DNA of 64,000 nucleotides, from contig CATKHK010000032.1 of NCBI GenBank assembly GCA_949751835.1, positions 186,001-250,000 on the forward strand, given 5' to 3'. Shown piece after piece: positions 1 through 10,078 of the stretch (positions are counted from its first letter, which is position 1; every line of letters begins with the position of its first letter). The notes under the pieces are model-generated. The model made no database searches. It saw nothing but the letters and a program-made list of their open reading frames with translations, and was not told the origin of the DNA. Source of the stretch: Blepharisma japonicum (Eukaryota; Ciliophora; Heterotrichea; Heterotrichida; Blepharismidae). The translations under genes were made by a program, and so were the position numbers.

Positions 1-1170
1 TGTTTTAAAACTAATGAAAGCGACGACAAAGCAAAATTCGAAATTGCGTTATTAGAAGATACCATTATTAAAGTTGGTGTTTTATTAGCACTTGGCTTTG
101 GAGAAGCTGGAGGAGATATCATAGCCTCAAATATGCAAAGAGATAAAGAATTGGAGCTTGTAAAAGGAAATAAAATAGTTGCAGTCTTTGGATTTTGCGA
201 TATCAGAAACTTCACAGATTCTACTGAAGAACTTCAAGAATCTGTCATGATTTTTGTCAATGAAATCGCTAGAATTGTCCATACAATGGTTGACACTTAT
301 CATGGAGCTGCTAATAAAAATATTGGTGATGCATTTTTACTGGTATGAAAATTTTCAGAAAAAGATTTTAGCGTAATTGATGGGAAAATTCAGCCGAACC
401 CAGAGTCGTCAAAGGCAAAATATATACCTGATTTAGCATTATTTTCATTTTTGAAAATTTTGGCCAAAATAAATAAAGACCCTGTTATTCTTAAGTATAG
501 GGAACATACCAAGCTGAATTTAAGAATGCCAAATTATGAAGTGAAAATGGGTTTTGGACTGCATATAGGTTGGGCTATTGAAGGAGCAATTGGCAGCCAA
601 TTTAAAATTGATGCAAGCTACTTATCACCCCATGTAAATATGGCATCAAGATTTGAAGCTGCCACAAAACAATATGGAGTCCCACTACTTTTTAGTGGGA
701 CTTTATATGACTACCTCAGCCCAAATGTGCAGACTTATTGCAGACATATTGATACTGTCACTGTTAAAGGAAGTATCCTTCCTATTAGAATTTATACAAG
801 TGACTGTGATTTTTCTGAGTTAACACCTTCGAAGGGAAGGGAAAGAACTAAACAACAGTCGAGGCATAAACGAAGAATCCTAGAAAGAAAATTAGAAGGC
901 GGATCTATGAAGTCTTATGAGCTTTATGAGCTTTCTAAAGAAATCCAATCGATGAAAAAGCCGTTTACAAGGGAATTTTATGGAGCTTTTGCAATTGGAA
1001 TGAAGGCATATATTGAAGGGCGTTGGAATGACGCAAAAGAGAAGTTCGAAGAATGCTTAAAAATCAAGCCAAGAGACGGACCTTCACTTACCTTGCTAGG
1101 GGTCATGTCAGATTCAGATTTTGAAGTCCCAAATGATTGGAAAGGGTTCAGAGTTTTAACTGAAAAATAA
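1..1170 (+). CDS. Nucleotide (adenylate/guanylate) cyclase, 3' part
   Basis: The C-terminal 389 residues of a class III nucleotide cyclase, which makes cAMP or cGMP; the N-terminus lies outside the window. The catalytic domain shows the two metal-binding segments FCDIRNFT (about residue 67) and NIGDAFLLVW (about 110) and the conserved NMASRFEAATKQYG segment. The W of the second motif is encoded by TGA at 346-348, so the frame is continuous only if UGA is Trp. After the cyclase domain a basic linker is followed by a TPR-like segment (YIEGRWNDAKEKFEECLKIKP). Ciliates have many large membrane proteins of this build; whether this one has membrane segments cannot be seen. Substrate choice (ATP or GTP) is not assigned. 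Ends in TAA. Confidence 0.9.
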
Positions 1171-1295
1171 GGTTTATATATCCTATTTTTATTATTTATT
1201 TTTCTTTAAATATCCCATGATTCTCTTTAATTAATTATTTTGTCATTTTCACTATCTTTTCATTTATCAACATTCGCCTTCCATTTCCATAAAAT

Positions 1296-1724
1296 ATGCT
1301 TATCTACCTAAAGGGCTTGGAAAGCCTCCAAGCATATGAGTTCTCCCCAGATACAAAAATAGAAGAAATCATAAGCAGTGCAGAATGCGACAGTCTTCAA
1401 TGGTGTGGACGTGCCTTACGCTCAGAACTTACCCTTGCAGACTATGGCATCACAAGTGAAAGCACTTTGGAAGCTTTATTAGCCCTAGAAGGAGGAAAAA
1501 GAAAGAAGAAAAAGAAAGTCTACACCACCCCAAAGAAAAAAGCCCACAAGAAAAAGAAGGTCAAACTCGCCGTTCTGAATATTTATAAGGTAGACAAGAG
1601 CGAAAAAGTCACCAGGACTAAGCGTGCCTGTGAAAAATGTGGGGCTGGGACTTTCATGGCAAAGCATTTCAATAGACATTACTGTGGAAAATGCCACGCG
1701 ACCCAGCTGTTCTCACAAGCTTAA
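1296..1724 (+). CDS. RPS27A: Ubiquitin-like/ribosomal protein eS31 (S27a) fusion
   Basis: A 142-residue fusion of a ubiquitin-like domain and small-subunit ribosomal protein eS31. The C-terminal part is typical: a Lys-rich linker, then a zinc ribbon with CEKC and CGKC pairs around [14 protein letters not shown]. The N-terminal moiety is only about 67 residues (ubiquitin has 76), ends LEGG instead of LRGG, and keeps few ubiquitin residues. Its lysines are K6 and K21; I see none at the positions of K48 or K63. The GG before the KRKKKKK tail suggests it is still cleaved to release eS31, but the released piece is unlikely to act as normal ubiquitin. It may be a folding chaperone for eS31, like FUBI on eS30. 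Confidence 0.93.
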   Translation: MLIYLKGLESLQAYEFSPDTKIEEIISSAECDSLQWCGRALRSELTLADYGITSESTLEALLALEGGKRKKKKKVYTTPKKKAHKKKKVKLAVLNIYKVDKSEKVTRTKRACEKCGAGTFMAKHFNRHYCGKCHATQLFSQA

Positions 1725-1768
1725 GGAAATAGATATAATTTAGGATTTTTATGAAAAATATAGTAGGC

Positions 1769-2248
1769 TTAGAATCGTTTTAATTTAGATTGAATAAGTG
1801 AACTCAATTTAAGCAGCTGCTTAGAATAAAGAGGTGTAAGAGAACTGCTATCAATGGATTCCAATGCTTCTTGGACGTGGATTATGGTTTCAAGTGGCAA
1901 AAGTTCTTGAATTTGAGCTGCCGATCTTTTTGGAGATGAAAAACCTGAGGATGCTGATGATTCAAGAGAGCTTATTGAGCTGTAAAAAAGCCCAGGATTT
2001 CTTCGATATTTGTCAAATGGAGAAGTCCTTGGTGATTGGGATTTAAAATTAGACAGATCGGAGTATTGAGCTAACTTTACTGGAGTCTTTTTGCGTCAAA
2101 GCTCATTTCGAAGCTCAGTTCTGAAAGATTTCCAATGATTATGAGAAGATGGCTCACTTCGGGGGGTAGAATTAGAGCCTTTGAAATTGGAGAGGGTTTT
2201 GGATTTGAAATCTGAGTAACTGTGATAATTTGAAGAACGTTGGGCCAT
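1769..2248 (-). CDS. Hypothetical Ser-rich protein, 159 aa
   Basis: A minus-strand frame open only when TGA is read as Trp (one TGA, in the context NELWRKK). It starts with MAQRSSNYHSYSDF, ends with LIQSKLKRF and a TAA stop, and is free of TAA/TAG for 160 codons. The N-terminal two thirds are Ser/Lys/Arg-rich and probably disordered; the C-terminal part (ETIIHVQEALESIDSSSLTP) looks helical. I recognise no domain. It converges with the eS31 gene, with only 44 bases between the two stop codons. Composition and codon use match neighbouring genes, so I believe it is real, but its function is unknown. Confidence 0.7.
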
Positions 2249-2604
2249 TACTAAAATTTTAAAGAGAATTTTGATTTGAAAAAGTCCTAATAATAGGAAA
2301 AAATATTTAAAAAGTATTTTCTTTGCAATTTTTGGGTTATTTGTGATGGTTTGTAGAGAAATATAAAAAGTGAGGAATTTAATTAGAGGCAGATAATAAA
2401 AATAACTCGATTATATGATTAGTAAAACCTCCCTCAAATCTATGCATAAAATATATATGCATTAGAAAATTGCATCTTATATAAATTCCTTTGCCCAATA
2501 TTAAATGCTAAATAAATATCGAAATTTATTTTGGAAATCCCATAATAGCTTAAAAAACTATAATTCTTGTTTTTCTTGAAATAATTATAATCTATATTGC
2601 ATAT
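2249..2604. other. AT-rich intergenic spacer
   Basis: About 350 bases between two divergently transcribed small genes. The sequence is very AT-rich with TAA/TAG in all frames and presumably contains both promoters. I see no RNA gene, repeat or clear motif in it. Confidence 0.6.
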
Positions 2605-3138
2605 ATGGAAAATCATCAAGAAAGAGTTTTATCCCACTTAGCTGGACCTTTATGAAATGAATTTGAACGCCAATATTATGGTGATTTGACAATTGAAGAC
2701 CACCAAATATTGCTCACTGAAGTGTTTTCATTGTATGAAATTGCAAAAGAGCATTTAAATGTACCATTTGAAATACCAAAAGCAAAGTAATAAATATTAA
2801 GTCTTGATGAAGCCCTGATAAGTGAAATAAATTCAAATTCTGTGTGAGAAAGTCAGAATGCTATGAAAATACTTAAAATTGAGACCGAATATCTGAAAAA
2901 TCTAACTGATAAGCTGCAAAATATTTTACTAATGCCAAAAGAACAAGCTAAAAAAATGATCCAAGTTCAGTTTCCTTATAAACCAGCTGCAAAACCTACT
3001 AAAAAGCGTGCTCCAAGAGGAATGCGTCTATTAAAACGACTTGGCGCAAAGCAGCCGAAAGATGCAACTAATTATACCTGCAATTTTGATTATATGAAAG
3101 CAGAAAGCATGCTGAAAGCAATGTATGAAAAATTTTAA
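2605..3138 (+). CDS. Hypothetical protein, 172 aa, one 15-nt intron
   Basis: Two exons joined by a 15-nt intron at 2787-2801 (GTAATAAATATTAAG). Without removing it the frame hits TAATAA; with removal it runs from ATG at 2605 to TAA at 3136. Two TGA codons are read as Trp (GPLWNEFE and NSVWESQ). The protein is mixed helical at the N-terminus (MENHQERVLSHLAGPLW), followed by a basic stretch (AAKPTKKRAPRGMRLLKRLG) that could bind nucleic acid or act as a nuclear or nucleolar signal. No family recognised. Confidence 0.75.
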
Positions 3139-3244
3139 TTCCTGAAATAATTTTAATTAGTTTTACCTTTAATTCTTCACAATTACTATCTATTTAAATA
3201 AAAAATTTATAAGGATTAATTAGATTAATTTCAATATTTATTAT

Positions 3245-4300
3245 TTAAGAAATCCCATTCATCAGATATGTCATATTCATAATTGCACTGCTTTCAAAAT
3301 GATCAATAATTAAAATATTCCCAATTTGGTAATTTTTAGCTCTCATTTCATTAACAAAATCAGGGAGATAAGGGTTCGCTATATCAGCCAGCTCAATTAA
3401 AGTGTGAGGATTTTTCGGTTTCACAGTTGCTATCACAGTCTGATCATTTGGAGTAAGTGTCCATGAAATTTTAAAAATCTGATAAGGCAAATTCATATTC
3501 ATATACTGGGCTACAGTTTGTGTATTAAAATTAATCATAGTCTTCACAACTGGGCTATCAGCATATGTATTATAAATCGAGTCCCCAGGCCAAATAATGC
3601 TTCCATACCCAGATTCCATTGTAACAATAGCTCTTTTGCCACTATTGATCATATCATTAATAGTGAAATTAAATGCAAGATCTACTGGATAAATAAAATT
3701 GCCTAGGATGTTTAATGTCATTTGTTGGAGATCTGCTATGTTTTGTGATGTTGGGTATCCATCAAAATGAGAAATTTCAATAATTAAAATTTCAGTAGGA
3801 TAGTCGTTTAAAAATTGGGAAATATTTTGCAAGATTTCTATAATAGGAGATCCTATTAAATAGTGGAAAGTTACCCAAGTATTGGTTACGTTATAATAGC
3901 CAGCTCTTAAATCAATATAGCGGATACCTCCTAATAATTGGTTATAAATATTTTGATCTTGGGCGAGTTCCCAAGGTTTCATAACTGTGACCATCGGTTG
4001 CTCAGTTTCTTTTGATATAATTTCAAATGCATTGTGGCATGCATAGTCAGCGCCGGGTAGTGGGATGTCGCTAAGTCAGAATGCACCACTGTCGTGGGTG
4101 CCTGGGAGAGTTAATTGCTTGAGTGTTTTACCTCCAATAACATTAAGCGAGCTCCCTATCCATGATGAGGCTTTAGGATAAGCTTTAAATGTGCTAGAAG
4201 TCTGCTTAGAGCAAGTTAATGCAAATAAGGAAAATATTGATATCAGTGTCAGCAGCATATTTATTTTAATAAATTCACAAAAATATATTATTATTTTCAT
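3245..4300 (-). CDS. Secreted PI-PLC X-domain (phosphodiesterase) protein
   Basis: 351 residues, related to phosphatidylinositol-specific phospholipase C of the single X-domain type, which cleaves phosphoinositol lipids or GPI anchors. LPGTHDSGAF (about residues 67-76) holds the first catalytic His of the family, followed by the conserved core (GIRYIDLRAGYYN, EILIIEISHF). One TGA is Trp, directly after GTHDSGAF. The N-terminus has a signal peptide; the second Met (about 4258, MLLTLISIFSLFALTCS) is a likely alternative start giving a more standard signal. No Y, C2 or EF-hand region is present, so it resembles bacterial or secreted PI-PLC-like proteins more than eukaryotic signalling PLCs. Location inferred: secretory path or outside the cell. 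Confidence 0.85.
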
Positions 4301-4510
4301 ATAAATTCTCCGAATTATTTTTTATATCAAATTCTCTTAAAATTGCACATGAAGTTTATATCAATTCATAAAACTTATTTTGATTTTTACGTAGAATTGT
4401 GGCTTTATAAATATTTTAATAATTAATGAATGATTTTTGTTATTAAATCTTAGTTCTAGCTATTTAATCACGCTCTCCCCTTACAATGATAACAGTTATT
4501 TACAATAAAT

Positions 4511-5569
4511 ATGAGTGACCAAGAAGAACAAGAAGAAGAAAAAATCCCTCCTAAACTCCTAACTCCAGAAATAATACAAAAGGGCTTATCACAGATCAGC
4601 TCCACCTTTGACGGCTCATCTTTTGCTTTTTCAAAACTCGATATAGAAAACAATGAACTTGATTTGACATGTGAAGAATTAGGAAAGTATGAAAACTTAA
4701 GATATGCCAAATTATCAAAAAATAAATTTACCAGCATCTCACCTCTAGAGAAACTTCCATATATAGTAAGATTAGAACTCCAAGAAAATAAAATTTCTTC
4801 CCTGGCTGAATTCAATGTGGATCATATTTTTCGATACCTCCAAATCCTAGACTTAAGCAGCAATGCACTTACAGCATTAACACCTATAAAACTCCCAATG
4901 CTTACTAGGCTAAACTTAAGCAGAAACGAAATTGCAACAGCTGCAGCATTCGAAGGACATAGAAATCTAAAAGTTTTAGAATTAAGAGGCAACAAACTTA
5001 CAAATTTAGCAGGAATTAACCATTTAAATTCTCTAGAAGAACTCTACTTAGCTGAAAATGCTATTACTTCATTAGAAGGGCTTGGAGACTTGCAAAAACT
5101 TAAAAAGCTTCATTTAAGAAAAAATAATATCCAAGTCCTAGAGGAAGAAAAACTCCCAAATTTGCCTAAGTTAGAGTATTTAAATATAAGAGAAAACGAA
5201 ATCGTGGACCCTCCAAAACTGACGAGTTTATCGAAATTTTCCAAACTTCAAAAGCTGAATTTAATCGATTGTCCTTTAAATAAAGACCCAAGTGGCGAAG
5301 CTAAAAGAGAAATTTTGATATTCGTACCTCATATAAAAATTATAAATAAAGAAGCTGTAACAGAAGAAGAAAGAACTGAAGCCAAAGCTGATAAAGAAGA
5401 AAGAGACAGAATTGCAGAAGAAGCTAGAATTGAAGCAGAAAGAATCGAAAAAGAAGCAAAAGAAGAGCAAGCAAGACAAGAAGCTTTAGAAAGAGAAGAA
5501 AGGGAAGAAAGAGAGCGGCAAGAAGCCTTAGAAAGAGAAGAAAAAGAAAAGCAGTCTCCAGACGAATAA
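4511..5569 (+). CDS. LRRC23: Leucine-rich repeat protein, LRRC23-like
   Basis: 352 residues. An acidic N-terminus is followed by about eight SDS22-type leucine-rich repeats of about 22 residues (LEELYLAENAITSLEGL, LKKLHLRKNNIQ), an LRR cap (EILIFVPHIKIINKEAVTEEER) and a long charged Glu/Arg coiled-coil tail. This order and length match LRRC23, an axonemal protein tied to the third radial spoke in motile cilia. A ciliated host fits. No introns and no TGA codons. Other ciliary LRR proteins share the fold, so the orthology is likely rather than certain. Confidence 0.8.
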   Translation: MSDQEEQEEEKIPPKLLTPEIIQKGLSQISSTFDGSSFAFSKLDIENNELDLTCEELGKYENLRYAKLSKNKFTSISPLEKLPYIVRLELQENKISSLAEFNVDHIFRYLQILDLSSNALTALTPIKLPMLTRLNLSRNEIATAAAFEGHRNLKVLELRGNKLTNLAGINHLNSLEELYLAENAITSLEGLGDLQKLKKLHLRKNNIQVLEEEKLPNLPKLEYLNIRENEIVDPPKLTSLSKFSKLQKLNLIDCPLNKDPSGEAKREILIFVPHIKIINKEAVTEEERTEAKADKEERDRIAEEARIEAERIEKEAKEEQARQEALEREEREERERQEALEREEKEKQSPDE

Positions 5570-5585
5570 TTATTAAAATCTATCC

Positions 5586-6005
5586 TTAATTCGTGCCTGC
5601 TTGCTGCTCTTTTATTTTCTTTTGCAAAGTTTGAACAACTAAATCCAAAGTCTTTCTCCTTTGATTAATATAATTTGAGACTTTGTCCATATTCTCCCTC
5701 AGCATCTTCATTTTTCTTTCACAAAATTCTTTGCCACCATCTCTGGTTTTTTCGACAAAATAACCAGTTCCGATCTCGACCATAACTTTATTAGGCTCAA
5801 TCAGTCTGCCAGGGACATAGACGCTTGATGTTAAAGGCACAAGTACATCTCTTGCTTCTAAATCTTCAAGGGCAGTTCTGGATGCCATGTATTTTGTTCT
5901 TGCATGCCTCAGCTGGGCAAAAGATGTTGTGAGTTTTTCTAATTCCTCTTCAAGCTGGCCTTTAATTGCATGGAGCTGCTGGGGTGAAAGAGTTTCTGCG
6001 TCCAT
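5586..6005 (-). CDS. PFDN5: Prefoldin subunit 5
   Basis: 139 residues from MDAETLSPQQLHAIK. This is an alpha-class prefoldin: two long helices (residues about 8-45 and 95-135) flank a beta-hairpin segment (LVPLTSSVYVPGRL, VMVEIGTGYFVEK) as in PFDN5. Prefoldin is the six-subunit cytosolic chaperone that hands nascent actin and tubulin to CCT. I chose the second Met at 6005 because it matches the family start; 21 extra in-frame codons upstream are hydrophobic and AT-rich, like untranslated sequence. Tail-to-tail with the LRRC23 gene, 16 bases apart. Confidence 0.92.
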   Translation of the reverse strand: MDAETLSPQQLHAIKGQLEEELEKLTTSFAQLRHARTKYMASRTALEDLEARDVLVPLTSSVYVPGRLIEPNKVMVEIGTGYFVEKTRDGGKEFCERKMKMLRENMDKVSNYINQRRKTLDLVVQTLQKKIKEQQAGTN

Positions 6006-6407
6006 TTTGGCTATTATTAAAATAAAAATTGAGATAAAATTGAAGTCAAATGTATAGTGAATTTGCAAATTATATTAAAGATTTAATCTTCTAAGACTCA
6101 GAATTTTGATTTTTTGATATCTATATATCTTCAAAAATATGGGAGTTATTTATAATTGGAGCAGCAGCCTAACTTCATATATTAAACAGAATAATTACTA
6201 AAGTATATCCTATTATCAACCAGGTAAAATATTATGTAGAAATCATAACAATGGAAAATTTATAAATTAGAATTAGCAATCAGCTTTAATAAGCACATTA
6301 AATTAAAAATCTGCAGTTTACTTATACTTACACATTAAAAACCATGATCCTTCTTTGATTACATGCAAACTAAGCCAAAATAGCATCATATTCCAATTTT
6401 ACTAAAT
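6006..6407. other. AT-rich intergenic spacer
   Basis: About 400 bases with no supported gene. A 20-codon frame starting at 6138 (MGVIYNWSSSL) soon stops at TAA and is not convincing. Presumably contains the prefoldin promoter and the 3' end region of the casein kinase gene. Confidence 0.55.
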
Positions 6408-7487
6408 TTAAAAAATTATACATTTTGATTTTTTCTCAATTTTTTCAGGAGATTGTTCTTCTTGCTTTGGAGATTTTTGCGACTCCTTTATTATTGCACT
6501 TGCGTTAACTGCTTCTCTGCTTACATTTAATTCTTTTTCGCCTCTTGATACTTTTTTCTCTTCACTTAGTGGCCGAGTTCTGCGGATTCTTGAGCTTGAA
6601 TAATTTAATAAAGTCCAATCAAAAACATAATCGTATTCATAGCCTTCTCTGATAAATAAATCTTTAAACAGCCTTCTGATATAGCTATAGTCTGGCTTAT
6701 CTTCAAATTTCAATGATTTACAATAGGTTATAAAAGTAGCAAATTCATTCGGAAATCCTCTGCATAGCACTTCTACTGGTGTCCCCATTTTTCTTTCTAA
6801 AATTTTTTGGTATTTTTCTTGCTTTCCGGCTGCTGTTATCCCTTGCCATGGCAAAGTTCCTCTTAAGAAATACATTAAAACATACCCGATTGCTTCTAAA
6901 TCGTCTCTTCGGCTTTGTTCTATCCCTAGATGAGTATTAGTTGAAGCATATCTGGCAGTTCCTGTAAGATTTTTCCCTTCAACATAAGGAATATGCTTAT
7001 GCGTTTTTGGGTCTCGGTATTTTTTAGCAAGCCCAAAGTCAATAATATGGATTAAGCTGCTGCGTTTTCCAAGGCCGATTAAAAAATTATCAGGCTTTAT
7101 ATCTCTATGTATAAAATTTTTAGAATGAACGTATTCTACACGACAAACCATCTGATCTGCCAGCATAAGGACTGTTTTCAAAGTAAATCTTCTATTGCAA
7201 AAGTTAAATAAATCTTCTAAGCTTGGACCCAATAGATCCATTACCATAACGTTGTAATTTCCTTCTATGCCATATCATAAGACACCTGGAAGTCCTGGGC
7301 CACCTTGCAGCAATTTTATCAATTTGCTCTCATACATAAGCTGAGGATGCTTTGTATTAACATTTTCCAATTTTATTGCCACTTCTTCGTTTGTTTGAAT
7401 ATTTATCCCCAAGAAAATTTCCCCAAAAGACCCACTTCCTATTTTTTTCCCTAGTCTATACCTGCCACCTACTCTGATATCAAGCAT
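6408..7487 (-). CDS. CK1: Casein kinase 1 with CaaX-like C-terminus
   Basis: 359 residues, an intact CK1-family Ser/Thr kinase. The glycine loop ([12 protein letters not shown]), lysine motif (VAIKLENV), catalytic loop [12 protein letters not shown] and metal motif [11 protein letters not shown] are all present, as is the CK1-specific block [15 protein letters not shown]. The W of [10 protein letters not shown] is TGA at 7275-7277. The kinase domain fills residues about 9-285; the tail is charged and ends in Cys-Ile-Ile-Phe, which fits a CaaX prenylation box. Membrane attachment by prenylation is therefore inferred; fungal and animal membrane CK1s use palmitoylated C-terminal cysteines instead. 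Confidence 0.95.
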
Positions 7488-8595
7488 ATTTATATTTAAA
7501 TGATTCCAAAATAGATAAAAGAATGCAATTTAATGATTTATAAGCTGAATAATAATTTTATAAAAATAATTCTATGAATTATATTTGTGAAAAATATTAT
7601 TATATTAACCGGGTTTTAAGCATAAGCTTCTTTAAGGAATTTTAATAGATATTGAAATCAGCCTTGAATTTGATCAACTATTTATAAAATGCTTCAGAAT
7701 GTAAAAATTTAATAGAATATATGGTGAATTATAATGATATTATAAGTATACTGATTTTGAGGAAGATCATTGAAGTGATTTAATTTTATTTGACATTATT
7801 TATGTTCGGTATTCAATTGTTTTAATTAAGGAATAGAATAGTTTGGTACTTGATAATCACAGAAGGCGATTTTATGATTCATGAACTTGGGAAATGGCAA
7901 AATTTGCATGAGCCAATTTTCAAAAAATTTGAAAAATAATGACTTCATCAAATTATAATTTTTAAAGTCTTATTAAACGCTTTCAGAAATTTAAATAATT
8001 AGAATTATTTATGGCTTATTGCTTAAAGGCTAGATCCTTCTAATCGTTAACCATATTCAGTAATTTAGATGCCAAAACTATGGAGAAAGGCTAATTCACT
8101 ATGGAGATTAAAAGCAAGATTATTTTAACAAAATTTTCATATTTATAGGCAGATAATAATTAAAATATTTTGGGGATAATTATTAATTCCAATCGCAAAA
8201 ATTCAGAAGGTTTGTCTGCCATAGACATTTTCTTTGAAATTTTGAGCCAAGTTAAACCTTACTATAGAGACTTCCAAGGAAAGTAAAAACTCGCATAAAG
8301 CCTAATTATGTTAAAAGATATTATTAAGTTTAGTATCTCTGATTTTTAGCTCGAAACCCGATGTTATTTCTTTACTAGCTTTTGATAATAATCATAAATG
8401 GCTAAAAATAAAAGGTTTCTAAGAATAAAGAACGTATAAACTTTATAAAATCACTTTTACTTTAATTTAATTCTTTATCAATATCTTTCAATTAATCAAA
8501 AAAATTAACTTGAAGAACTTGTTTTTTAAAGTGGAAGATAATGGTGGATTAATGGTGACAAATTGAGTAAGATAATAATCATAGTAATAAATAAA
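7488..8595. other. Long AT-rich gene-free region
   Basis: More than 1 kb with no intact gene. Between about 7630 and 8010 some frames look protein-like for short runs (for example GDFMIHELGKWQNLHEPI at about 7870), but TAA/TAG interrupt every frame repeatedly. This may be decayed coding DNA or chance; I cannot name a family. No RNA gene seen. Confidence 0.5.
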
Positions 8596-9168
8596 ATGCA
8601 AAGACTCGCTGCCGAGCTCAACACCAAAATTCTCCCAAGGCCATTTTTCCTTATCACCACAGAGCTTGATTGCAGCCCATCATCAAAAATTTATAAATGC
8701 GATTCCTGTCAGCTGTCTTTTCAAAGCTTTTTTGCGCTTAAGATCCACAAATATTCGGATCAAGAGTCCAGTGGCCTTCTAAGCTCAGGGGTTTCGATAA
8801 AAACCCCAACTTCGTCAATTTCTGCACCAACTAAGAACAGTTGCAGCCAAATTTTAGGACAAGAAGAAATAATAAAAACCAATAAAATTGAAGTCTTTCA
8901 ATGTACAGAGTGTAAAAAAGAATTCAAAAATTTCAAAGGACTTCAACAACATGTTGGAAAAGTTCATGACCTTGATAACAAGCAAGCTCATTGTCATATT
9001 TGCTTAAAAAAATTCAGACATAAACATGCGGTAAAATTTCATATAAGCCAAGTCCATGAAAAAGCAACAAGGATTTCCTGTGAATATTGTAAAAAAAACC
9101 TTTACAATAAGTATTTGTTGGAAGATCACGTTATAAGATGTCCAATGAAAACTGAGTTTTATCAGTAG
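8596..9168 (+). CDS. C2H2 zinc-finger protein
   Basis: 190 residues from MQRLAAELNTKILP. It contains one N-terminal C2H2-like finger (YKCDSCQLSFQSFFALKIH), a Ser/Thr linker, and three further fingers in a row near residues 110-185 (FQCTECKKEFKNFKGLQQH, CHICLKKFRHKHAVKFH, CEYCKKNLYNKYLLEDH). Such clusters usually bind DNA or RNA, so a nuclear role is likely but unproven. The ATG at 8596 is the first in frame; codons upstream are AT-rich. The gene ends in TAG, one of the genes showing that TAG is a real stop here. It is isolated between two long gene-free regions. Confidence 0.88.
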   Translation: MQRLAAELNTKILPRPFFLITTELDCSPSSKIYKCDSCQLSFQSFFALKIHKYSDQESSGLLSSGVSIKTPTSSISAPTKNSCSQILGQEEIIKTNKIEVFQCTECKKEFKNFKGLQQHVGKVHDLDNKQAHCHICLKKFRHKHAVKFHISQVHEKATRISCEYCKKNLYNKYLLEDHVIRCPMKTEFYQ

Positions 9169-9665
9169 CTAAAACTTATGAAAATAGAGTTATATAAATA
9201 AATATAAAAACTCATTTTTTATTTTCATAGATTTTCTTAATAATGATAAATTAAATTAAGATATTTCCTAAATAATCTTAGTTTAATATTTACAGCTAAT
9301 TTGTTATTTTTAATTCCACATTATAAATGGTAAGAAATGGTGACAATTTTCTAGCTAAATAAATTCAGAGCCCACTATTTTTGCTACCTCCTTTTGATTA
9401 CCTAGAAAAACCATTAGTAAGGTCATGATTTGATAATTTTCATTATTAATCAAAATCTAGATGAAAAATTTTCAGTTATATATATTTATAAAAACATTTC
9501 TGTTAATTCTTCAGAAAACATAAGAAGATGAAAGAATAGAAAATAACTTAGATAGAATTGAGATATCAATTTTGATGGAAGGTCAAGAGAGTTTAAATCG
9601 TAATAACTCTAACTAAATGCCAATGGAATTCTTTATTATTTACAGAAAATAAGGTCGAAGTTATA

Positions 9666-10029
9666 TCTGACAATAGGGAAATCAAAAGATTATGCTGCTT
9701 TAGTTTAGCTTAGCGATCAGCTTCGTCTCAACAATTATAAAAAGTTTAGCCCACACTATTTATTGAACGACTGGCGGGCCTTGATCATATGATAAGTAAT
9801 TTATAACACTGAAACTGAAACTGAAAAAGCGCTGCAAGGAAGGCTAATTCAGCAGGAATTCCTGAGCTGGTCTGGCCAACAATAGCTCATTGTATTTCAT
9901 ATAGCTGCTCGTAAAATGTTTTAAAATCATTACTATAATAAAGAAATTTTTTGCTTACCCTTGATCGAATGATGGATCATCGATTAAAGATAAGAATTGC
10001 GTAAGTTATATTATTCTGACAATAGGGAA
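9666..10029. repeat. Two copies of a 15-base intergenic word
   Basis: TCTGACAATAGGGAA occurs exactly at 9666-9680 and 10015-10029, both preceded by AAGTTATAT within a few bases. Related words lie at 21955-21969 (TCTGATAATAGGCAA) and 37119-37130 (ACTGACAATAGG), again outside intact genes. The meaning is unknown; the copies may be remnants of one repeated sequence. Confidence 0.4.
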
Positions 10030-10078
10030 TAACCAAATTAAACAATCTTATGGATACTCAGAAATGTGAGATTCTTGG
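9746..10078 (-). pseudogene. Possible decayed coding segment
   Basis: A minus-strand frame open for 110 codons between a TAG (10079-10081) and a TAA (9746-9748), with several TGA codons read as Trp. It has no Met, so it is at most a gene fragment. The segment FKTFYEQLYEIQWAIVGQ followed by TSSGIPAELAFLAALF reads like real protein and coincides with the GC-richer stretch. I could not match it to a family. Chance openness in this AT-rich DNA is unlikely but not excluded, and the plus strand also has protein-like runs here. Confidence 0.3.
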
